From JBHHYN01 sp046757565 (GTDB lineage Bacteria > Pseudomonadota > Gammaproteobacteria > Eutrophobiales > Eutrophobiaceae), in the NCBI GenBank assembly GCA_046757565.1, contig JBHHYN010000046.1:1-19173 (forward strand): a DNA stretch of 19,173 nucleotides. Reading direction: 5' to 3'. Shown here in pieces: positions 1 through 6,789 of this stretch (its first letter is position 1; every line of letters begins with the position of its first letter). The notes beneath the pieces are model-generated. The model had not been told where the DNA came from, searched no databases, and was given only the letters and a program-made list of their open reading frames with translations. Both the position numbers and the translations under genes were made by a program.

Positions 1-167
1 TATGGTTCTCCAGGACATCCCGCTGGTGCTCCTGTCTTTCCACTTTGAACTTTGCACTGATTTTTAGTGAACGGCCCGGATAAGTTGAAAGTATAAAGTA
101 AAAAGTGAAAAGTATGGTTCTCCAGGACATCCCGCTGGTGCTCCTGTCTTTCCACTTTGAACTTTGC
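1..167. repeat. Tandem 112-bp repeat with heptamer-built inverted arms
   Basis: Bases 1-55 are identical to bases 113-167, giving a repeat period of 112 bp that probably continues left of the window. Each copy has a 35-base core (1-35 and 113-147) followed by an 18-base arm (36-53 and 148-165). Bases 95-112, in front of the second core, match the reverse complement of the arm at 148-165 at 15 of 18 positions, so the second copy can form a long imperfect stem with the core as loop. Both arms are heptamers: AAAGTNN units from 88 to 115 on the left, and their complement (TTTGAAC, TTTCCAC) on the right. Origin unknown; a small non-coding mobile or repeat-expansion element is possible. Confidence 0.85.
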
Positions 168-254
168 CCTGTTTTTCCTGATTTGGCGTGAAACCCAAAT
201 CCGGGAGCGGCGAATAATACCCGAGATCCTGCCGGGGACAAACAGAGTTGTTGA

Positions 255-282
255 TTTGCACGAATTTTGCCTGTTCTATAGT
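255..282 (+). promoter_or_regulatory. Possible sigma-70 promoter for the fmdB-like gene
   Basis: TTTGCA (255-260) and TATAGT (277-282) are separated by 16 bases and lie about 70 bases before the GTG start at 351. Each hexamer has only partial agreement with the consensus, so this is a weak call. Confidence 0.3.
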
Positions 283-350
283 GGCATGCCCTTGATTTTC
301 CAGGGTACTACCCTTATTTTCTAGACATTGCATTCATGTGAGGTGGAAAA

Positions 351-668
351 GTGCCAATTTACGAGTATCAATGTGACATCTGTGAGCACCGGCTTGAGCT
401 TATCCAGAAGATCAATGAAGAACCCCTGTCGGAATGCCCGGAATGTGGTGAGGATGGCCTGCGTAAATTGATTTCCCCCGTTTCTTTCAGGTTGAAAGGC
501 ACCGGCTGGTACGAGACGGATTTCAAAGATAAATCCGGGGGGAAGAATAAAAAACCGGTGAAATCCACCAGCGATGCCGACAAAACATCAACGACCGCCA
601 GTGATTCCGGTTCCAAAGAATCATCCACTGCCAGCACAGACAAGAAGGCCGCTACCAGTTCCAATTAA
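351..668 (+). CDS. FmdB-family zinc-ribbon protein
   Basis: 105 residues from a GTG start preceded by an AGGTGG ribosome-binding sequence at 341-346. The N-terminus MPIYEYQCDIC is the signature of the small FmdB/CxxC zinc-ribbon family. The ribbon uses C8xxC11 and C29xxC32. From about residue 60 the protein is a low-complexity tail rich in Ser, Thr, Lys and Asp, which is common and variable in this family. The biochemical role of the family is not settled; the name comes from a regulator of formamidase and amidase genes and does not prove that function here. It is followed by the DUF502 gene after 22 bases and by aspS, a recurrent gammaproteobacterial neighbourhood, so co-transcription is likely. 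Confidence 0.9.
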   Translation: MPIYEYQCDICEHRLELIQKINEEPLSECPECGEDGLRKLISPVSFRLKGTGWYETDFKDKSGGKNKKPVKSTSDADKTSTTASDSGSKESSTASTDKKAATSSN

Positions 669-669
669 C

Positions 670-684
670 GGGTCAGACTGACCC
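670..684. repeat. Perfect 7-bp inverted repeat in the fmdB-DUF502 gap
   Basis: GGGTCAG (670-676) and CTGACCC (678-684) form a perfect inverted repeat around one central base. It sits two bases after the stop codon of the FmdB-type gene and six bases before the DUF502 start codon, where a ribosome-binding site would be expected. It could be a protein-binding site, an RNA hairpin with too small a loop to fold fully, or part of a dispersed palindrome family. Confidence 0.6.
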
Positions 685-690
685 CAGATC

Positions 691-1344
691 ATGGCGACAT
701 TGCGAAAATATCTCATCGCCGGCCTGTTGGTCTGGCTGCCGCTGGCGGCTACAGTTGTGGTCATCAAGCTGGTCGTCGACATGCTGGATAAGACCCTGCT
801 GTTGTTGCCTCCTGACTATCGGCCCGAGTCTGTTTTAGGCTTTTCCATACCAGGTTTCGGGGTAATTCTGGCAATAGGTGTTCTCCTCCTGACCGGCATG
901 CTGGCGGCAAACCTCATGGGACGGCAACTGGTTTCACTCTGGGAAGCGTCGTTGAGCCGCATCCCCCTGGTCCGGAATATTTACAATAGCGTCAAGCAGA
1001 TCGCCACGACAATCCTGGCTTCAGACGGAAAGTCATTCCGTAAGGTCGTTATAGTGGAATACCCCCGCAGGGGTACCTGGAGCATGGGGTTTCTTACCAA
1101 TGAACAGATTGAAATCGATCATGAAAATCCTGACGACGAACTGGTTGCTGTATTTGTGCCCACAACACCTAATCCCACATCCGGTTACATCATTATGCTT
1201 CCAAAAAAGGATGTTATTGAACTGGATCTGAGCGTTGAAGAGGGGTTCAAGTTTATTATCTCCATGGGGGTCATCGTTCCGGATGGTCCCATCAAGGAGT
1301 CACTCCTTTCAACCAGGGTTGCGCAATCACAGACAGGCCCGTAA
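691..1344 (+). CDS. DUF502 family membrane protein
   Basis: 217 residues. Two hydrophobic segments are visible, about 6-28 (after the basic LRKY start) and about 52-75, separated by a short loop containing DYRPES. A soluble region follows with the family-typical stretches SLSRIPLVRNIYNSVKQ (near 87-104), VFVPTTPNPTSGYI (near 155-168) and a glycine-rich SMGVIVP near the C-terminus. These identify the DUF502 family, inner-membrane proteins of unknown biochemical role. No Shine-Dalgarno sequence is evident; an inverted repeat occupies that position. The gene lies between the FmdB-type gene and aspS, an arrangement seen in many gammaproteobacteria. Confidence 0.9.
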   Translation: MATLRKYLIAGLLVWLPLAATVVVIKLVVDMLDKTLLLLPPDYRPESVLGFSIPGFGVILAIGVLLLTGMLAANLMGRQLVSLWEASLSRIPLVRNIYNSVKQIATTILASDGKSFRKVVIVEYPRRGTWSMGFLTNEQIEIDHENPDDELVAVFVPTTPNPTSGYIIMLPKKDVIELDLSVEEGFKFIISMGVIVPDGPIKESLLSTRVAQSQTGP

Positions 1345-1388
1345 GATGCCGCCTCTTTCAGCTATCCGGCAGTAAAAAAGTCTTCATC

Positions 1389-3170
1389 ATGCGCAGCCAT
1401 TATTGCGGACAACTTGACGCCTCGCATATCGACCAGGAGGTGGAACTCTGTGGCTGGGTAAACCGGCGCAGGGACCACGGCGGAGTGATTTTTATTGATC
1501 TGCGTGACAGGGAAGGTATCGCCCAGGTGGTGTTTGATCCCGGCCGGCCTGATCCCTTTGCCATTGCGGATGCTGTACGTAACGAATATGTCCTGCGGGT
1601 GAGTGGCAGGGTCAGACACCGCCCGCAAGGGACTGTCAATCCTGATCTGCCTACAGGTGAGGTTGAGGTCCTCGCTTACAGCATCGATATATTGAACAGT
1701 GCCGAAACACCGCCGTTTCAGATCGATGATGAAAATGTCCACGATGATGTCCGTCTTCGTTATCGCTATGTCGATCTGCGCCGTCCGGAGATGCAACACA
1801 ATATCCGTCTGCGTGGTCAGGTCTGCCGGACTCTACGGGATTTCCTGGATAGCAAGGGCTTTCTTGAGATTGAGACACCGATGTTGACCCGGGCCACACC
1901 GGAAGGCGCCCGTGATTATCTGGTTCCCAGCCGCACCCATCTGGGACAGTTCTTTGCACTGCCGCAATCGCCACAGCTGTTCAAACAACTGCTGATGATG
2001 TCCGGTATGGACCGGTATTACCAGATTGCCCGCTGTTTTCGTGATGAAGACCTGCGTGCCGACCGGCAACCGGAGTTTACCCAGCTGGATATTGAAACCT
2101 CCTTTATGGAAGAGGAGCAGATAACAATGCTTATGGAGGAGATGATCCGGGCGCTGTTCAAGCAGCATATCGATGTGGACCTGCCTTCTCCTTTCCCGCG
2201 CATGGGCTATGCGCAGGCCATGGAACGCTTTGGGACAGACAGGCCGGATCTGAGAAACCCGCTGGAACTTGTTGAGTTGAGTGACCTGATGAAAGATGTT
2301 GAATTCAAGGTCTTCTCCGTTCCCGCCCGCCAACCGGACGGGAGAGTGGCGGCACTGCGTGTGCCAGGCGGCAACAAACTTACCCGCAGGGAGATTGACG
2401 ACTATACAGACTATGTAGGTCAATTCGGGGCCAAAGGGCTTGCTTATATCAAGGTAAATGACCGCTCGAAAGGCAGCGCGGGACTACAGTCACCGATTCT
2501 CAAATTCCTGCCGCCAGAGATTATTACCACTCTGCTTGAGCGCAGCCGGGCTGATACAGGTGATCTGATTTTCTTTGGTGCGGACAAGGACGATGTCGTC
2601 AATGATTCCCTCGGTGCGCTGCGCGTAAGGCTGGCTGAGGATCTGCAACTGCATCATGGTGAATGGAAACCACTCTGGATCGTGGACTTCCCGATGTTCG
2701 AATATAACCGGGATGACGAGCGCTGGGATTCCCTGCATCATCCATTCACCGCCCCGCAGCTAACCGATCCGGCCCAGGTCGAGGCAGATCCCGGCGCATG
2801 CCTGTCCCGCGCATATGATCTGGTCGTGAACGGCATTGAACTGGGAGGTGGCTCCATTCGCATCCATCGGCCCGATATGCAAAGGACAATCTTCCACCTG
2901 TTGGGTATCGAAGAAGATGAGGCCCGGGAGAAATTCGGTTTTCTTATTGATGCCCTGAGTTACGGTTGTCCACCTCACGGCGGTATTGCCTTCGGGCTTG
3001 ATCGCATCGTTATGCTCATGGCCGGGGTCTCCTCCATCCGTGATGTCATCGCTTTTCCCAAGACCCAGACGGCTGGCTGCCTGTTGACCTCTGCGCCGTC
3101 ACCCGCCAGCAGCCGGCAGTTACGGGAGCTGGGGATAAAGGTGGTCAAAGCGGCAACACTCAAGTCATAA
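1389..3170 (+). CDS. aspS: Aspartyl-tRNA synthetase, probably non-discriminating
   Basis: 593 residues, the usual length of bacterial-type AspRS. It charges tRNA-Asp with aspartate in the cytoplasm. The N-terminal anticodon-binding OB fold contains WVNRRRDHGG. The class II catalytic core shows motif 2 around RCFRDEDLRADRQPEFTQLD, and motif 3 is GIAFGLDR near the C-terminus; the bacterial GAD insertion lies between. His30 (Leu in E. coli) and Gly81 in the RPQG stretch (Lys in E. coli) match the residues linked to relaxed tRNA recognition in Pseudomonas-type enzymes. The enzyme may therefore also form Asp-tRNA-Asn, which GatCAB would amidate. The start follows the DUF502 gene by 44 bases without a strong ribosome-binding site. 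Confidence 0.97.
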   Translation: MRSHYCGQLDASHIDQEVELCGWVNRRRDHGGVIFIDLRDREGIAQVVFDPGRPDPFAIADAVRNEYVLRVSGRVRHRPQGTVNPDLPTGEVEVLAYSIDILNSAETPPFQIDDENVHDDVRLRYRYVDLRRPEMQHNIRLRGQVCRTLRDFLDSKGFLEIETPMLTRATPEGARDYLVPSRTHLGQFFALPQSPQLFKQLLMMSGMDRYYQIARCFRDEDLRADRQPEFTQLDIETSFMEEEQITMLMEEMIRALFKQHIDVDLPSPFPRMGYAQAMERFGTDRPDLRNPLELVELSDLMKDVEFKVFSVPARQPDGRVAALRVPGGNKLTRREIDDYTDYVGQFGAKGLAYIKVNDRSKGSAGLQSPILKFLPPEIITTLLERSRADTGDLIFFGADKDDVVNDSLGALRVRLAEDLQLHHGEWKPLWIVDFPMFEYNRDDERWDSLHHPFTAPQLTDPAQVEADPGACLSRAYDLVVNGIELGGGSIRIHRPDMQRTIFHLLGIEEDEAREKFGFLIDALSYGCPPHGGIAFGLDRIVMLMAGVSSIRDVIAFPKTQTAGCLLTSAPSPASSRQLRELGIKVVKAATLKS

Positions 3171-3216
3171 AACTGATAGTAATCAGTTACTAACTGCTTG
3201 CAAGGGTGTACCCGGG

Positions 3217-3271
3217 TTGATTTTGATAAGTGTAATGTGTACACTAAGCTTATTGTTATTATTACACTAAG
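3217..3271 (+). promoter_or_regulatory. Promoter with paired operator-like palindromes before nrtR
   Basis: AGTGTA (3229-3234) and TACACT (3240-3245) form a 6-5-6 inverted repeat centred at 3237. The right half-site TACACTAAG (3240-3248) recurs exactly at 3263-3271, 23 bases downstream. There the left partner (3252-3257) matches only 4 of 6, giving a weaker second site centred at 3260. TTGATT (3217-3222) lies 17 bases before TACACT, so the first site would cover the -10 element of a sigma-70-like promoter. The region ends six bases before the ATG at 3278. An NrtR-type regulator is encoded immediately downstream, so autoregulation by the Nudix/winged-helix protein is the natural reading, but no binding consensus can be verified here. 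Confidence 0.55.
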
Positions 3272-3277
3272 TTTGCT

Positions 3278-3943
3278 ATGTACCGCTACGACTATCCTCA
3301 TCCCGCTGTGACCACGGATATCGTGATTTTCACTATTCAGGATGAACAGCTGAAGGTCCTGCTCATACGCCGTGCCAGTGAACCGTTCAAGGGTCATTGG
3401 GCGCTCCCCGGCGGATTTGTTGAAATCGATGAAGACCTGGAAGATGCCGCACTGCGTGAACTAAAAGAGGAGACCGGTATCACAGGGGTCTATCTTGAAC
3501 AACTCTATACCTTCGGTAAACCGGACCGGGACCAGCGTGAGCGGGTCATCTCGGTTGCCTACTATGCGATGGCGCCTTTCGAGCGGTTGGCGATCAAACC
3601 TGCCAGCGATGCCAGGGAGGTTACCTGGACAGCCTGCAATCAGTTGCCCCCGCTGGCATTCGATCATGCAAATATCGTCAACATTGCACATAACAGACTG
3701 GCATCGAAACTTGGCTACTCCACCATCGCCCTGCAATTCATGCCGGAGAAGTTTACGCTGAGTGAATTGCAAAGAGTCTATGAGATCATACAGGGTGGAT
3801 CGCTTGATAAACGTAATTTCAGGAAACGTATGCTGGCTTACGGCTGTATTGCGGACACGGGAAAGAAACGCAGAAACGGAAATCACCGGCCGGCGCGGCT
3901 GTATAACGTGAAATCACCGGGGACCGTAGAGTTTATTAAATAA
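3278..3943 (+). CDS. nrtR: NrtR-type Nudix/winged-helix regulator of NAD metabolism
   Basis: 221 residues. The N-terminal Nudix domain (about 8-140) carries a complete Nudix box from G46 to I68, with E52, R60-E61 and E64-E65 in canonical spacing. The C-terminal part (about 150-221), with KFTLSELQRVYE, LDKRNFRKRML and RPARLYN, is the winged-helix typical of NrtR, which represses NAD biosynthesis or salvage genes and is released by ADP-ribose or related metabolites. nadA starts 15 bases downstream, fitting this role. Many NrtR proteins have a degenerate Nudix box; the intact one here leaves open a hydrolytic activity (ADP-ribose pyrophosphatase type). Upstream palindromes suggest autoregulation. 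The alternative, a plain Nudix hydrolase, is less likely because of the C-terminal domain and the neighbour. Confidence 0.85.
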   Translation: MYRYDYPHPAVTTDIVIFTIQDEQLKVLLIRRASEPFKGHWALPGGFVEIDEDLEDAALRELKEETGITGVYLEQLYTFGKPDRDQRERVISVAYYAMAPFERLAIKPASDAREVTWTACNQLPPLAFDHANIVNIAHNRLASKLGYSTIALQFMPEKFTLSELQRVYEIIQGGSLDKRNFRKRMLAYGCIADTGKKRRNGNHRPARLYNVKSPGTVEFIK

Positions 3944-3958
3944 ACGCCGGCAAACAGT

Positions 3959-5041
3959 ATGAACGCTATCAACCCAATCACTCCAATCACAGAACTTCTT
4001 GACTACCGTCTGCCACCCGATCAGGTGCCCGAGACCGTTGTTGAGAACCTGGGTATCGAGCTGCGGGATTCACTGAAAGCACGCATTAAACGGCTGTTGA
4101 AAGAACAAAACGCCGTCCTCGTTGCCCATTACTACACGGATGCGGATCTGCAGTTGCTGGCTGATGACACCGGTGGTCATGTATCGGATTCCCTGGACAT
4201 GGCCCGTTTCGGGCATGAATCCGACGCCCGGACACTGGTCGTGTGTGGCGTTCGCTTTATGGGTGAGACGGCAAAGATCCTGAATCCGGAAAAGCGCATA
4301 GTAATGCCTGATCTGGAGGCGACTTGTTCATTGGACATTGGTTGCCCAATCGATGCATTCAGCAGATTCTGCGATCAGCATCCGGACCGGACCGTTGTGG
4401 TGTATGCCAATACCAGTGCCGCCGTCAAGGCACGGGCGGACTGGATGGTCACTTCCGGCAGCGCCATCAGCGTCGTCAATTATCTAAAACAGAAAGGGAA
4501 AAAGATCATCTGGGCGCCGGACCGATATCTGGGTCAGTATGTACAGGAACAGAGCGGCGCAGATATGCTGCTCTGGCAGGGCGCCTGTGTGGTGCATGAG
4601 GAATTTAAAGGTATTGAGCTGGAACTGTTACGCCGCCGGCATCCGCAGGCAAAGGTCCTGGTACATCCGGAATCTCCCGCATCGACCATAAAACAGGCGG
4701 ACGTGGTGAGTTCAACAAGCGGTATCATCAAGGCGGCGCTGGAACTGGATGCCAGGGAATTCATCGTTGCTACCGACAAGGGCATCTTTCACAAGTTGCA
4801 GGAGGCAGCGCCTGACAAGATTTTTTACGAGGCGCCTACCGCTGGCAAAAGCGCCACCTGCAGGAGTTGCGCCCACTGTCCCTGGATGGCCATGAATACC
4901 CTGAGAAAACTGGAGCACACTCTGGAGACCGGCGGTAATGAGGTCTTTGTCGACCCTGCCATCATCGCGCGTGCCAGAATACCAATCAAACGCTTGCTGG
5001 ATTTTGCCAAACTTGAGATACAGATTGCCGGAGATGCCTGA
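3959..5041 (+). CDS. nadA: Quinolinate synthase NadA
   Basis: 360 residues. It condenses iminoaspartate with dihydroxyacetone phosphate to quinolinate in de novo NAD synthesis, using a [4Fe-4S] cluster. The three expected cluster ligands are present: C123 (in LEATCSLDIGC), C210 (in WQGACVVHEEF) and C307 (in CRSCAHCPWMAMN). Other family stretches are VAHYYTDADLQ near 55-65, the GVRFMGETAKIL segment near 97-108, and HPESP near 236-240. It follows the NrtR-type gene by 15 bases and is very likely in the same transcript. No nadB or nadC is in the window. Heptamer repeats start directly after its stop codon. Confidence 0.97.
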   Translation: MNAINPITPITELLDYRLPPDQVPETVVENLGIELRDSLKARIKRLLKEQNAVLVAHYYTDADLQLLADDTGGHVSDSLDMARFGHESDARTLVVCGVRFMGETAKILNPEKRIVMPDLEATCSLDIGCPIDAFSRFCDQHPDRTVVVYANTSAAVKARADWMVTSGSAISVVNYLKQKGKKIIWAPDRYLGQYVQEQSGADMLLWQGACVVHEEFKGIELELLRRRHPQAKVLVHPESPASTIKQADVVSSTSGIIKAALELDAREFIVATDKGIFHKLQEAAPDKIFYEAPTAGKSATCRSCAHCPWMAMNTLRKLEHTLETGGNEVFVDPAIIARARIPIKRLLDFAKLEIQIAGDA

Positions 5042-5043
5042 CC

Positions 5044-5071
5044 AGGGTTGAAAGTAGAAAGTATAAAGAAT
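5044..5071. repeat. Heptamer tandem repeat after nadA
   Basis: Four 7-base units in register: AGGGTTG (5044-5050), AAAGTAG (5051-5057), AAAGTAT (5058-5064) and AAAGAAT (5065-5071). The order and phase (a GTTG-ending unit, then AAAGTAN units) match the run at 81-115. Here the 35-base core and the opposite arm are absent. The repeat begins two bases after the nadA stop codon. The remaining 85 bases before the hydrolase contain an eight-T run but no convincing terminator hairpin. Confidence 0.75.
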
Positions 5072-5156
5072 AGACACAACTGTTTTTTTTGGTTTGCACC
5101 TGCTGCCGGCCCGTTCAAAAGGTCCTTCGCAACATGATCTCTATATCAATTTCTGA

Positions 5157-5783
5157 ATGAATGAGGAAGTTGCCGTTCTGGTCCATGGCCTGTGGGTGAA
5201 TGGGCTGGACATGGGCCTGCTACGCAAGCGCCTGCAGACAGCAGGCTACCGCACCCTGAGGTTTTCCTACCCTTCGGTACGCAATACACCATTGGAAAAT
5301 GCCATGGATCTCAATGTCTTTGCAAACCGCATCCACGCAGAGACAATCCATTTTGTCGGTCATAGCCTTGGTGGTATCGTGATCCGCCACCTGTTTCATG
5401 AATATCCGCAGCAAAGGCCGGGACGTGTTGTCACATTGGGGACCCCGCACCGATCCAGTATGGCAGCGAAGCAGTTACACAGGACCTTGCCGGGTCAGGC
5501 ACTCCTTGGTAAAAGTGCCATGGAGGGATTGCTGGGTAATGTCCCGCCGTGGAAGGCGGATCATGAACTCGGCAGTATCGCCGGCACCTTGAGATTCGGA
5601 CTCGGTATGGTAGTGCCGGATATCCCCAGACCCAATGATGGGACAATTGCCGTGGAGGAGACAAAATTCAAGGGCATGAAAGATCATGTAACGGTAGCGG
5701 CATCCCACTTCGGCCTGCTGCTGTCCCGAAGGGTTGCAAACCAGAGCCGCTATTTCCTGCAGCATGGACGTTTCATGGAATAG
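5157..5783 (+). CDS. Small alpha/beta-hydrolase (lipase/esterase-like)
   Basis: 208 residues. VLVHGLWVNG (8-16) is the oxyanion-hole region, GHSLGG (68-73) contains nucleophile S70, PNDGTIAVEET (159-169) supplies the likely acid D161, and SHFGLL (183-188) the likely H184. This is a complete catalytic triad of an alpha/beta-hydrolase related to PGAP1-like and triacylglycerol-lipase-like proteins. No signal peptide is seen, so it is probably cytoplasmic. Substrate unknown. No good ribosome-binding site precedes the ATG. It converges with the radical SAM gene, with only 14 bases between the two stop codons, and no terminator is evident there. Confidence 0.85.
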   Translation: MNEEVAVLVHGLWVNGLDMGLLRKRLQTAGYRTLRFSYPSVRNTPLENAMDLNVFANRIHAETIHFVGHSLGGIVIRHLFHEYPQQRPGRVVTLGTPHRSSMAAKQLHRTLPGQALLGKSAMEGLLGNVPPWKADHELGSIAGTLRFGLGMVVPDIPRPNDGTIAVEETKFKGMKDHVTVAASHFGLLLSRRVANQSRYFLQHGRFME

Positions 5784-5797
5784 GTTCACTTTGGTTG

Positions 5798-6787
5798 TTA
5801 TCGCTTCAGGTCACGCAGCGAGTGTGGTGTTATCAGTGCAGCAAGAGGTTGGCGCAGGCTGGAACCGACCACGCGGCTGCACATCATGTTGCACGAGGAT
5901 CTGTCCGAACATTGCCTAATCGCGCTCTGATCAAGGACTGACAGGATATCTTCCAGTGAAGAGTCGAGCAGGTTGCCGGCATGGCGCAGGGCAAGACACG
6001 GTGCAACATTCCCCGATGCGTCTATTGCAATGCTGTGCCTGCCTGCATCACAACGTCGCAAATCATCACCCTTTACCCAGCTGATATTATCCTTGATGTA
6101 GTTGCGAAAATAGCCGCGTGGGACCAATCCGGATCGCAGCACCTCCTGGAAGATATTGATCGCGGTATCACGTTGATATTGCAAGGCGGCATCCGCCTTG
6201 CCATAACGCCCTGTTTCCCAGTGATAGGCGCCGATCACAGGGATAAACCCCCGTTGCCGTGAAAATCTTACCACATCGATGACATCGTCCCTGTTACACT
6301 CGCTGAGGATGCAGGTAATGTATTTCGGATGAGGATAATCGTGTAAGAGTTCGATTCCGGACAGGACCAAACCCAACTGATCGGCCCCGCGTATACGTTT
6401 ATAACGCGATCGGTTGAGTGTATCCAGACTTATGGAAAGGCTGACCGGCATGGTCTGCAGGCGTTGAACGAAAGATTCCGTTATGCGTGTACCATTGCTG
6501 ATCAAGACCAGGGCAAAACCAATCCCGTGCAGATCCTGTAATATGCCAATTAAATCCTTGCGCAGGGTCGGCTCACCACCTTGCACGAAGACATAACGTA
6601 GACCATATCCGTATAAATTTGTGAATATCCGTTTTATCTGCGCACGGGTCATCTCATAGCGGCCGGTATTCAGGGGCAGATCACAATAGGCGCATTCTGA
6701 ATTACATCTCAGATTTATCTCAAACACAGCGAGGACAGGACGTCCACGAACGATATTCAGTACAGGCTGCAAGTGCCCGGCAGACAT
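5798..6787 (-). CDS. Radical SAM protein with SPASM-like C-terminal cysteines
   Basis: 329 residues from the ATG at 6787; an upstream in-frame ATG at 6877 would overlap the glycosyltransferase by 88 bases and adds unrelated-looking sequence. The [4Fe-4S]/SAM motif is CxxxCxxC (C28, C32, C35), followed by VQGGEPTLR (68-76) for SAM binding and ISNGT near 96-100. The C-terminus carries C246, then SGNVAPC with C264, then C293, C299 and C303, with GNL at 271-273. This is a SPASM/twitch-like set for an auxiliary Fe-S cluster, typical of enzymes that modify peptides or complex metabolites. The substrate cannot be told from sequence. Its start lies two bases after the glycosyltransferase stop codon, indicating translational coupling. 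Confidence 0.88.
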   Translation of the reverse strand: MSAGHLQPVLNIVRGRPVLAVFEINLRCNSECAYCDLPLNTGRYEMTRAQIKRIFTNLYGYGLRYVFVQGGEPTLRKDLIGILQDLHGIGFALVLISNGTRITESFVQRLQTMPVSLSISLDTLNRSRYKRIRGADQLGLVLSGIELLHDYPHPKYITCILSECNRDDVIDVVRFSRQRGFIPVIGAYHWETGRYGKADAALQYQRDTAINIFQEVLRSGLVPRGYFRNYIKDNISWVKGDDLRRCDAGRHSIAIDASGNVAPCLALRHAGNLLDSSLEDILSVLDQSAIRQCSDRSSCNMMCSRVVGSSLRQPLAALITPHSLRDLKR

Positions 6788-6789
6788 GA

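Larger units (their letters stand above)
1..350. other. Intergenic region rich in repeats, with possible promoter
   Basis: No convincing gene is seen in these 350 bases. The first half is built from a 55-base direct repeat and heptamer runs, described separately. The second half (about 170-350) is non-repetitive leader sequence in front of the FmdB-type gene. An open frame runs on the minus strand through much of it, but it lies across the repeats and has no family resemblance, so it is not called. Confidence 0.7.

Noticed and set aside
1..167. Possible CRISPR array from the exact direct repeats
   Set aside because: Only two copies, repeat 55 bases with 57-base spacing, arms made of simple heptamers, and no cas genes in the window.
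64..333. Minus-strand open frame of 89 codons at the left edge
   Set aside because: It runs across the direct repeat and the heptamers, has no family resemblance, and lacks a ribosome-binding site.
3171..3197. Nested palindromes (AACTGAT/ATCAGTT, CAGTTA/TAACTG) after aspS as a terminator
   Set aside because: The stems are AT-rich and there is no following T-run, so a rho-independent terminator is not supported.
5783..5797. Bidirectional terminator between the converging hydrolase and radical SAM genes
   Set aside because: The 14-base gap holds no hairpin or T-run.
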